Assembly: GCA_963691705.1 (NCBI GenBank)
Contig: OY829546.1
Span: 36,364,040 to 36,428,039 of the forward strand
Source of the DNA: Viola odorata
Taxonomy: Eukaryota; Streptophyta; Magnoliopsida; Malpighiales; Violaceae
DNA: 64,000 bases
Reading direction: 5' to 3'
Within the stretch, counting starts at the first letter, position 1. Every line of letters starts with the position of its first letter. Below, piece after piece: positions 45,753 through 56,900 of the stretch. Made by a program: the position numbers and the translations under genes. The notes beneath the pieces are model-generated. The model saw only the letters and a list, made by a program, of their open reading frames with translations, made no database searches and was not told where the DNA came from.

Positions 45753-46403
45753 AAGCGATAAACATGCATGGGATGTGCAACTCCGAGGCCTCCACGCTAC
45801 TTATTCAATCTTTTGGCCACTTTTTCACTTGATACTTTTTTTGGGGGGGGGGGACGAAAAGACAATGCATAAAAGAAGTGTAGGTGCCGATATTTCGAAT
45901 GAGAAAAATGGGTCCTGTGGGACAGAAATTTTAAGTGCCAAAATAACCTGTGCATGCAAGAAATTTACAGTTCGTATAAAAGAAAAATTGCGAAGAATGG
46001 CAACAAGATAAATAGAGCTACGACAAAGCAGATATGATCATGATGCATGTGATGGGGCTCTGATTCTGACTTTTCTAACTGGCTTGAATGGTTCCCAGAT
46101 GATACCATGAAAAGGTCCCTAAAGTGTCGTCCAGTGTCCCGATTCCTTTCGAAATTGTGTAACCTTTCCCCTATCTTTAGGGGTTCATCCGAGTTGGGAT
46201 TGGTAAAAACTACCCAGGACATGTGTCCTAGGGCGTCACTACTACCCTTCTAATTTGGTAATTTTCCCCGGGGTGTAGGGCACTATGAAATGCATATGAC
46301 AATTGATATCAAAATGAATAAATAAACAAATCAGCAATTTATCAAAGCGGGTAGATAAACAAATAAACACCTCAAAAAAATAAAATCGGCTCCGACCCTA
46401 AAC
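45753..46403 (-). other. Leader of element B between PBS and gag
   Basis: Aligns with the A leader up to about the CACCTACACT motif, then jumps to the sequence just before gag. ORF1 is missing at a G12/T-rich homopolymer junction (about 45830-45855). A splice-acceptor-like CCTGTCAG precedes gag. Confidence 0.8.
45965..46222 (-). CDS. Open 85-codon leader ORF of B, unknown
   Basis: Starts MSWVVFTNPNSDEPLKIGER and ends with a hydrophobic stretch ICFVVALFILLPFFAIFLLY that could be a membrane segment. It is the only open copy; A has the same frame with stops (20700-20954). I recognise no family. It may be an upstream ORF on the genomic RNA, or merely DNA conserved for another reason, since the substitution pattern against A is near neutral. 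Confidence 0.3.
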   Translation of the reverse strand: MSWVVFTNPNSDEPLKIGERLHNFERNRDTGRHFRDLFMVSSGNHSSQLEKSESEPHHMHHDHICFVVALFILLPFFAIFLLYEL

Positions 46404-46421
46404 TCCCCAGTGAAGTTGCCA
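46404..46421 (-). other. Primer-binding site of B (tRNA-Arg)
   Basis: On the minus strand TGGCAACTTCACTGGGGA, three bases after the LTR end. Three mismatches to the tRNA-Arg complement, at partly different positions from A. Confidence 0.85.
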
Positions 46422-46424
46422 AAC

Positions 46425-49400
46425 TGTCGCGCCCCAAAAATAACAAAAAATTCACGAGTATACGACGAATCTGAGACCTTACGATGCTCGGCGTAAAAGG
46501 ACGCCTCACAACATGAAATGAAGTCGCCACCCTAATTTTTGTCTCTATGCTTAGGGAACCTAATCGTCATGGCATAAAAAATAAAATAAATAAAAAACTA
46601 AAGGCACAAAAAAAGGGTCTAAACCCAAGACAAAGGTTCGAGGTCGTATTATGGACTCGGGAAGGTGTTAGGCACCCGAGTCACATCCGAAAACGGTTAC
46701 CGGTTGATAAGAGAGGTGTTTAAAAGATGTTTGATAAAAATGCGTTTTGAAAGGGGGTCCTTAGAGGAATCGTCACTTTGGTCTTTTCTATGATCGAGAC
46801 CATTTAGGAATAATTAATCGTTGGACGTGGTTACCATTTTAAAAATCTTTTCGGACGGGGTTACCATTTTCGAGACCGATTGATTTTTCCTGACCGTAGC
46901 ATGATGGGACTGAGTTTTCCGTAAGACTGAATGAGCGCCCTCTTTTCATCATCGGGCCTATGCATGATTAAATTAATTACTAAGTGATTCTATCATGGAT
47001 TGCTAGCATAGTACAAATTTAAATGAGAGATATTTTAAAATGATAAACTGATGTGGGATCGAAGCCACCAAACACATGCAGTCAATATAAGCGGAATTGA
47101 AAATAAATGAGCATGGCATTTAAAGTGAGTTATTTAAGCAAGTTGTTCATGTGTGTTGATTTTAATTCTAGCAATTCTATATATCATGCATATGATTAAT
47201 ATTTACGGAAAGCCTTGAATAAATAAAAGGGAAAGAAAGGCGTACTTTCGAGCGAAGCTTAAATTTTAAACCTACAAAATGAGAGTGTTAGTGATAGCTC
47301 GAAAAATATATAAGCAGTTTAGAATTTAAATAAATAGTTGATATACATTGAAGAATTAAATAATGATTTTGACGAGCATGAAAATAAAAACGGCGATTTG
47401 ACGCATACGAAAATTAAAATGGTGATTTGATGAGTACAGGAAAATTTAAATGATGATTTGATGCATGCGAGAATTTAAATGATGATTTGATGCATACGAA
47501 AATTTAAATGATGACAGTTGATAAGTGCGAGAAATTTAAATGATGATTTGATGCATACAAAAATTTAAAAGATGATTTGCCAAGTGCGAGAAATTTAAAT
47601 GATGATTTGATGCATACAAAAATTTAAATGATTATTTGACAAGTGCGAGAAATTTAAATGATGATAGTTGATAAGTGCGAGAAATTTAAATGATGACTTG
47701 ACGCATAAGAAAATTTAAATGATGATTTGATGAAAAATTAAAGATTTGATGATTTTTGGTGCCTACGAAATCGATGTTAGTAATCATTCGAAGATAATAA
47801 AACATCAAGTAAAGCAAATAGATATGCATTTAAATTTAAACAAGTAAATAAATAATTAATTAAACATGGCATATGACATAAATTAAATATTGCATACGAG
47901 CTATTAATTAAATAAACACGAAAATAAAAGGGACTCGAACAATTGACGAAACTTTAATGGGTTGGGCCCATGTGCATTCTGAATTTTAATTAAAATGGGT
48001 TAGGAATAAATCCTAGGCCCATGACTTGAATTGAAAGAAGAACAGATGGGCTTGGCTTAAGCCAAGGCCCATCTGTGTTTAAAGAAGGAAGAAAGGACGG
48101 GCTTGGCCAGTCACCTTTCTCCTTCAAGAATGGTATTCTTCCTTGCGCCGGCGCCACTGCTGGCGATAAGGGAGAAGCTCCGACCACCACAACGACGAAA
48201 AACAGTCACCATGCACAAAGGATGAAGCCACGACCAAAACCCAACAAAAATCGAATCATTTCAACCATAAACGAAGCTCAATTTAACAATTGAAGAATAA
48301 TTCGCATTAAAACCAATAATTCGAAATTAAAAATTCAAACAGCAGACATTCAAATTGGAGCAAGCAAAACGATTATAACTTGAAAATGAAGTGTTTAAAA
48401 CAGATTTGAGTAATTTATTGATTGATTAGGATGGAAAACAAAAATTGACCAAAATTTCTTGAGAGAGAAGCCTTGAAAAAACTTACAGTGCTTACTTCCT
48501 TTGCTTGGACTGATGATGATGAAAGGGTGCCTCAACCCGTGTGTTTTAAGGGTGGAAGGGCAGGGTATTTATAGGAGTAGAATGTGTGGAGAGCAAGCAG
48601 GGTGACGCGGCCTTTCATTGATTTGTGTGGCTAGAAATGAACAGAGCAATCGGGAAGGAGTGACTGGCGTTCTAGAAGCAGTGACAAGGCTTTCTTCCAG
48701 AAGCCATGACGAGGCTGATTCTCGAAGCCATAACAAGGCTTCGATTTGGAGAAGAAATGCTTGCTGGAGAAGAAAGGAAAATGGATGGTTGACTAAGGAC
48801 TTAGTCAACCAATCCAACGGTTTATTTAAAAGGGAGAAGAAAAAAAATGTTTAGTAACTAACTGGGCTCGATCTATCAGTGCGATGAAACCGACGAAAAA
48901 TTTGAACGAAAGAAACTACGTTATAGAGAAAAATATGACGAGTTTAATAGTCTACAGCGAATGAAGAAAAATCTTTGTTTAACATGTTTATTTTCTCGTT
49001 CAGAAACAAGAATATGTTCGAACGAAAAATAATTGATGTTACGACGAAAATTGCACGAGACGAAGTTGACTAGCGTGAATGAAAAAAAGAGTAGGTAATT
49101 TTCAACTGAAGAAATAACACGTTCGATCAATGGTCCGAGCGAATTTACTAGGGTCCAATAAAAGCTCGAACAAAAATAATAATAAAATAAAAAATGCTAA
49201 AAAAATGATAAAATACTAAAAATCCTAAATTTTATGCGATGACCTAAAACGGAAAAATAAATAGCAAATGACTAACGGATAATTAAAAACATGATTTTTA
49301 AGGCTGAAAATAATAATAATAATAATAATGAAAATTCGTGACGAAAAATTAAAAATGCGATTTCGAATGCTGACGATGACAATGACGATGATAAAATACG

Positions 49401-49513
49401 ATGACAATTAAAAATACTAACGATAGTAAATTAATTAAAAATGACAGTTAATTAAGTAAAATGACAGAAATGCTAAATTTAATTTAAATGACGTCAAAAT
49501 TCGGGTATCAACA
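46425..49513 (-). mobile_element. 5' LTR of element B (3,089 bp)
   Basis: On the minus strand it starts TGTTGATACCCG at 49513 and ends GGGGCGCGACA at 46425, next to the PBS. It contains a TATA box (48566-48573), GGGCC-armed hairpin (about 47995-48021), AT-rich minisatellite (about 47390-47725) and the PBS-like motif (46517-46529). Confidence 0.93.
48566..48573 (-). promoter_or_regulatory. TATA box, 5' LTR of B
   Basis: TATAAATA on the minus strand, the likely promoter of B genomic RNA; the identical site is in the 3' LTR at 13759-13766. Confidence 0.65.
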
Positions 49514-50394
49514 AAATCAAAGGGAGAGAGCATGAAATAAAAGGGGGGACTAAAGCATGAAATTGCTTGAGGATGAAGGTATTTATAGAGGATTGCCGCG
49601 AGTGAACTTGGAGGCCAAGGAGGGAGTGGGCATCGCAGGCGTGGCGCAAGGGCGCGAGTGGACTTAGGCAGTCCGGCGATGGGATGTTCGTGATGATGAG
49701 GATGCAGAGAACACTTGGCTGAGGGTGAAGGAGCAAGGTCGGTTTACTAGGATCGTGATGATGAACGAATTAAATGGGCTTAATGGTGATGGTAAGAGTT
49801 GAAGAAAAGGAGGATTCATTGATCTTGTTTAAAAAAGGAAGTCAAGTGTTTGATCAAGTGGCTGTGATGATTTTGTGCATTAATGCATATTAATAGTGGC
49901 ACAAACGAGATATTTTCAGTTCGAGCGAAATCGCTCAAAAATGAAAATAAATCCGAACCGAGGGGAACAAAATGTGCAGAAAAATAAGACAAGATAACTA
50001 GTATATAAGGAATAAATGCGTAGTTTGGTTTAACGTATTTATTCTCTCTTTCAGAAATGTTAAAAGTTCGAACGTAAAATAAATGCCATTACGGCAAAAA
50101 ATGAACGAAACCAAATGAGATTGCGTGAAAGAGAAAAATAGTAGGTAATTATCAACTAAAGAAATAACGTGCTCGATCGATGGTCTGAGGGAACTTACTC
50201 GGGACCGATAGAAGTTCGAGCGAAAAACAGTCAAAAGTATGAAAAACTAAAAAGACTCAAAATGATGTGGAATATTAAACAAATGGCCCACGATCAAAGA
50301 AATGACTGAAATTTGACGTAAATGGGCTTTTAAACGCGACAAACTATAAAATACGAAAAAAGTTGTGACATAAGTCAAAATTCGGGTAGCAACA
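49514..50394 (-). mobile_element. 3' LTR of element C, proximal part
   Basis: Begins with the second AAATC (49514-49518) and runs to the LTR start TGTTGCTACCCG at 50394 (minus strand). It contains the TATA box TATAAATA at 49580-49587. Together with 9940-11756 it makes an LTR of 2,693 bp. The TGTTGCTACCC start and the sequence near 50040-50180 resemble the LTR of D more than those of A and B. Confidence 0.9.
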
Positions 50395-50459
50395 GTTGTC
50401 CTCTCTTTACTGTCTGATAAAAAATGCAGTGTAACTGGGATTTTTGATTAGCAGTAAAG
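50395..50459 (-). other. Polypurine tract and hairpin, element C
   Basis: On the minus strand CTTTACTGCTAATC pairs with GATAAAAAA-type and CAGACAGTAAAG sequence (50405-50459), and the arm nearest the LTR reads into AGAGAGGACAAC at the LTR border. The purine tract is less G-rich than in the other elements. Confidence 0.7.
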
Positions 50460-50948
50460 ACGGTTGCCCCAATTATTTACCATGATTTAAATACATCATA
50501 AACGGTTGAGATGTGGAATAATGCAAGAAATGTAAAATAGTCGCTCAAGGAGTAGTAATAATTTATGCAGAAATGTAGAATTATGTAAAAACACAGTCGC
50601 TCAAGGAGGAGTATTTAGCTAGACATGAATTGAAAGATATAGTCGCTTAAGGAGGAGTAATAATTATGCAGAAATGGAAAACACGTAGGCCGAGGGTAGC
50701 ACTCGAAGTCCATATGATTGACAGAAATGTAAATGCGAGTTGGAACGTACCTTTGGTTCAAAGTAACATTCCTTCAGTTGGATATTGAGGGAAATGTCTC
50801 TGATAGTGAGGAAGATGGTCTTCTTGGATATTGAGAAGGATGGTCTTCTCGTGTGAACTGAAATGGAGAGTGGTGGAAAGCCACCGCATTGGTGTGAATG
50901 TGTATCCGTGCGGGGCTATCGCTCTTCGGACGTTGATGTGGAAAATGA
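50460..50948 (-). repeat. Mixed minisatellite modules at the start of the C 3' UTR
   Basis: Single or few copies of modules seen as arrays in B: M4 (50535-50670), the inverted GAGTGCTACC motif also seen in D (about 50690), M2 (50790-50850), M6 (50866-50895) and one M8 unit (50903-50948). The M3 array follows directly. Confidence 0.85.
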
Positions 50949-53900
50949 GATCCGAGCGAAGATACCGTAAAATTCGGACGTTGATGACTCGATAAGATCC
51001 GACCGGGGATACCGCAAAATTCAGATATTGACGAAAAGATGAGATCTGAGCGGGGATACTGTAACCTCCAGACGTTGACGAAGAGATGTGATCCGAGCGG
51101 GGATACAGCAAAATTTGGACGTTGACGAAGAGATGTGATCCGAGCGAGGATACCGCAAAAATTCAGACTTCGATGAAGAGACAAGATCTGAACGGGAATA
51201 CCGCTAACTTCAGACGTTGATGAAGAGACAAGATCCGAGCGGGGATACCACAAACTTCAGACATTGATGAAGAGACAAGATTCGAGTGGGGATACCGTAA
51301 AATTTGGACGTTGACGAAGAGATGTGATCCGAGAGGGGATATCACAAAACTCAGAAGTTGACGAAGAGATGTGATCCGAGAGGGGATATCACAATATTTG
51401 GATTTTGATGAAGAGATGTGATTCGAGCGGGGATACAGCAAAAATCGGGCGTTGACGAAGAGATGTGATCCGAGCGGGGATACAACAAACTTCGGACGAT
51501 GATGAAGAGACAAGATCCGAGCGGGGATATCGCAAACTTTGGATGTTGACGAAGAGATGAGATCCGAGCGGGGACATCGCACAATTCGGACTTTGATGAA
51601 GAGATAAGATCCGAGAGGGGATACCGCAAAATTCGGACGTTGACAAATAGATGTGATCCAAGCGGGGATACCGCAAAAATTCAGACTTCGATGAATAGAC
51701 AAGATCCGAGTGGGGATACCACAAAATTCAGACGTTGACGAAGAGATGTGATCCGAGCGGGGATACCGCAAACTTTGATGAAGAGACAAGATCCGAGTGC
51801 GGATACCATAAAATTCAAACGTTGACGAAGAGATGTAATCCGAGCGGGGATACCGAAAAATTCAGACGTTGATGAAGAGACAAGATCCGAGCGGGGATAC
51901 CGCAAACTTCAGATGTTTACGAAGAGATGAGATCCGAGCGGGGACACCGCAAACTTCAGACGTTGATGAAGAGACAAGAACCGAGCGGGAATACAGCTAA
52001 CTTCAGACGTTGATGAAGAGACAAGATCCGAGCGGGGATACCACAAACTTGAGACATTGATGAAGAGACAAGATTCGAGTGGGGATACCGTAAAATTCGG
52101 ACATTGACGAAGAGATGTGATCCGAGAGGGGATATCAAAAAATTCAGACGTTGACGAATAGATGTGATCCGAGAGGGGATATCACAATATTTGGATTTTG
52201 ATGAAGAGATGTGATTCGAGCGGGGATACAGCAAAAATTGGGTGTTGACGAAGAGATGTGATCTGAGCGGGGATACAACAAACTTCGGACGTTGATGAAG
52301 AGATAAGATCCGAGCGGGGACACCGCAAAATTCGGATGTTGACAAATTGATGTGATTCAAGCGGGGATACCGCAAAAATTCGAACTTCGATGAAGAGACA
52401 AGATCCGAGTGGGGATACCACAAAATTCGGACGTTGATGAAGAGATGTGATCCGAGCGGGGAAACCGCAAACTTCGGACTTTGACGAAGAGACAAGATGC
52501 GACTAGGAATACCGCAAACTTCGGCCGTTGATGAAGAGATGTGATCGGAGTGGGGATACCATAAAATTCAGATATTGACGAAGAGATGTGATCCGAACGG
52601 GGATACCGCAAAATTCAGACGTTGATGAAGAGACAAGATCCGAGCGGGAATACAACAAACTTCGGACGTTGATGAAGTAAAAAGATCCGGGCGGGAATAC
52701 CACAAACTTCGGACGTTGACGAAGAGATAAGATCTGAGCAGGGATACCGCAAACTTTGGACTTTGACGAAGAGACAAGATCTGACTAGGAATACCGCAAA
52801 CTTCAGACGTTGATGAAGAGATGAGATCGGAGTGGGGATGCCGTAAAATTCGGATATTGACGAAGAGATGTGATCTGAGCGGGTATACAAGAAACTTCAG
52901 ACGTTCATGAAGAGACAAGATCCGAGCCGGGGTACCACAAACTTCGGATGTTGACGAAGAGATGAGATCCAAGCGGGGATACCGTAAAATTCAGAAGTTG
53001 ATGAAGAGATAATATCCAAGTGCGGATACCGCAAAACTTCAGACTTTGATGAAGAGATAAGATTCGAGCGGGGATACCGCAAACTTCGGACTTTGATGAA
53101 GAGACAAGATCCGAGTGAGGATACCGTAAAATTTGGACGTTGACGAAGAGATGTGATCTGATCGGGGACACCGCAAAATTTAGATTTTGATGAAGAGATG
53201 AGATCCGAGTGGGGATACCGCAGACGAAGAGATGTGATCCGAGTGGGGATACTGTAAACTTCGGACGTTGATGAAAAGATAAGATTCGTGCAGGGATACT
53301 GCAAACATTGGATGTTGATAAAGAGACAAGATCCGAGCAAGGATACCGCAAACTTTGGACGTTGATGAAGAGATAAGATCCGAACAGAGATACCGCAAAC
53401 TTCGGACTTTAACCAATAGACAAGATCCGAGCGGGGATACCGCAAAATTCAGACGTTGGTGAAGAGATGAGATCCGAGCGGGGATACCGCAAAATTCAGA
53501 CGTTGACGAAGAGATGTGATCCGATCGGGGATACCGCAAACTTCGGACGTTGATAAAGAGATGAGATCCGAGCGGGGATACCGCAAAATTCGGACGTTCA
53601 TGAAGTGACAAGATCCGAGCGGGGATACCGTAAACTTCAGACATTGATAAAGAGATAATATCCGAGTGGGGATACCGCAAACTTCAGACTTTGATCAAGA
53701 GACAAGATCCGAGTGGGGATACCGCAAAATTCAGACGTTGACGAAGAGATGTGATCCGAGCGGAGATATCGCAATATTTGGATTTTAATGAAGAGATGTG
53801 ATTCGAGCGGGGATACAGCAAACATCAGACGTTGACGAAGAGATGTGATCCGAGCGGGGATACAGCAAACTTCGGACGTTGATGAAGAGACAAGATTCAA

Positions 53901-56900
53901 CCGGGGATACCGCAAACTTCGGATGTTGACGAAGAGAGGAGATCCGAGCGGGGAAACCATAAAATTCGGACGTTGATGAAGAGACAAGATCCGAGCGGGG
54001 ATACCGCAAACTTCGAACTTTGATGAAGAGATAATATCCGAGTGGGGATACCGCAAACTTTGGACTTTGATGAAGAGACAAGATCCGAGGGGGGACACCG
54101 CAAAATTCAGACTTTGATGAAGATATATGTTCCGAGCGGGGATACCGTAAAATTCGGACATTGATGAAGAGACAAGATCCGAGCGGGGATATAGCAACCT
54201 TCGGATGTTGACGAAGAGATGAGATCTGAGCGGGGACATCGTAAAATTCGGACTTCGATGAAGAGATAAGATCCGAGAGGGGATACCGCAAAATTCGGAC
54301 GTTGACAAATAGATGTGATCCAAGCGGGGACATCGCAAAAATTCAGACTTCGATGATGAGACAAGATCCGAGTGGGGATACCACAAAATTTGGACGTTGC
54401 CGAAGAGATGTGATCCGAGCGGGGATACCGCAAACTTTGAACTTTGATGAAGAGACAAGATCCGAGTGGGGATACCGTAACATTCAAACGTTGACGAAGA
54501 GCTGTAATCCGAGCGGGGATACCGAAAAATTCAGACGTTGATGAAGAGACAAGATCGGAGCGGGGATACCGCAAACTTCAGATGTTTACGAAGAGATGAG
54601 ATCCGAGCGGGGACACCGCAAACTTCAGACGTTGATGAAGAGACAAGTTCCAAGCGGGAATACCTCTAACTTCAGACGATGATGAAGAGACAAGATCCGA
54701 GCAGGGATACCACAAACTTGAGACATTGATGAAGAGACAAGATTCGAATGGGGATACCGTAAAATTCAGACGTTGACGAAGAGATGTGATCTGAGAGGGG
54801 ATATCACAAAATTCAGACATTGACGAACAGATGTGATCCGAGAGGGGATATCACAATATTTGGATTTTGATGAAGTGATGTGATTCGAGCGGGGATACAG
54901 CAAAAATCGGACGTTGACGAAGAGATGTGATCCGAGCGGGGATACAACAAACTTCGGACGTTGATGAAGAGATAAGATCCGAGCGGGGATACCGCAAAAT
55001 TCGGATGTTGACAAATAGATGTGATTCTAGCGGGGATACCGCAAAAATTCGAACTTCGATGACGAGACAAGATCCAAGTGGGGATACCACAAAATTTGAA
55101 CGTTGATGAAGAGATGTGATCCGAGCGGGGAAACCGCAAACTTCAAACTTTGATGAAGAGACAAGATCCGAGTGGGGATATCTCAAAATTCAAACTTGAC
55201 AAAGAGATGTAATCCGAATGGAGATACCGCAAAATTCAGACGTTGATGAAGAGACAAGATCCGAGTGGGACTACCGCAAACTTCGGACGTTGATGAAGAG
55301 ACAATATCCGGGCAGGGATACCGCAAACTTCGAACTTTGACGAAGAGACAAGATCCGACTAGGAATACCGCAAACTTCAAACGATGATGAAGAGATGAGA
55401 TCGAAGTGGGGATATCATAAAATTCAGATATTGATGAAGAGATGTGATCCGAGCGGGTATACAAACCACAAACTTCGGATGTTGACGAAGAGATGAGATC
55501 CAAGCGGGGATAGTGTAAATTTGAGAAGTTGATGAAGAGATAAGATCCAAGCGGGGATACTGCAAAACTTCAGACTTTGATGAAGAGATAAGATTCGAGC
55601 CGGGATACCGCAAACTTCGGACTTTGATGAAGAGACAAGATCCGAGTGAGGATACCGCAAAATTTGGACGTTGACGAAGAGATGTGATCTGAGCGGGGAC
55701 ACCACAAAATTTAGATTTTGATGAAAAGATGAGATCCAAGTGGGGATACCGCAGACGAAGAGATGTGATCCGAGTGGGGATACTGCAAACTTCGGACGTT
55801 GATGAAGAGACAAGATTCGTGCAGGGATACTGCAAACTTTGGACGTTGATAAAGAGACAAGATTCGAGCAGGGATACCGCAAATTTTGGACGTTCATCAA
55901 GAGATAAGATCCGAACAGAGATACCGCAAACTTCGGACTTTGACCAATAGACAAGATCCGAGCGGGGATACGGCAAACTTCGGACGTTGGTGAAGAGATA
56001 AGATCCGAGCGAGGATACCGTAAAATTCAGACGTTGACGAAGAGATGTCATCCGAGCGGGGATACCGCAAACTTCGGACGTTGATGAAGAGATGAGATCC
56101 GAGCGGGGATTCCGCAAAATTCGGACGTTCATGAAGTGACAAGATCCGAGCGGGGATACCGTAAACTTCAGACATTGATAAAGAGACAATATCCGAGTGG
56201 GGATACCGCAAACTTCAGACTTTGATGAAGAGACAAGATCCGAGTGGGGATACCTCAAAATTCGGACGTTGACGAAGAGATGTGATCCGAGAGGGGATAT
56301 CGCAATATTTGTATTTTGATGAAGAGATATGATTCGAGCGGGGATACAACAAACATCAGACGTTGACGAAGAGATATGATCCGAGCGGGGATACAACAAA
56401 CTTCGGACGTTGATGAAGAGACAAGATCCGAGCGGGGATACCGCAAACTTCGGATGTTGACGAAGAGATGAGATCCGAGCGGGGACACCATATAATTCGG
56501 ACGTTGATGAAGAGAGAAGATCCGAGCGGGGATACCACAAACTTCGAACTTTGATGAAGAAATAAGATCCGAGTGGGGATACCGCAAACTTTGGACTTTG
56601 ATGAAGACACAAGATCCGAGGGGGATACCGTAAAATTCAAACTTTGATGAAGATATGTGTTCCGAGCAGGGATACCGTAAAATTGGGACATTGATGAAGA
56701 GACAGGATCCGAGCGGGGATATCGCAAACTTCGGATGTTGACGAAAAGTTGAGATCCGAGCGAGGACACCGCAAAATTCGGACTTTGATGAAGAGATAAG
56801 ATCCGAGCGGGGATACCGCAAAATTAGGACATTGACAAATAGATGTGATCCAAGTGGGGATACCGCAAAAATTCAGACTTCGATGAAGAGACAAGATCCG

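Larger units (their letters stand above)
11757..49513 (-). mobile_element. Element B: non-autonomous Tat/Ogre derivative without pol
   Basis: Complete element bounded by LTRs 11757-14739 (3') and 46425-49513 (5') and exact TSDs AAATC (11752-11756 and 49514-49518). It is 15.2 kb once the nested element A is removed. In element order: 5' LTR, tRNA-Arg PBS, leader, gag (broken), an intron-like piece with the first codons after it, then 3'-UTR unique blocks and at least eight kinds of minisatellite, polypurine tract, 3' LTR. ORF1, protease, RT, RNase H and integrase are absent. Hand comparison of the outer ~560 bp of the LTRs gave about 30 differences (about 5%), more than in A. It inserted into the 3' LTR of element C. 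Confidence 0.93.
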
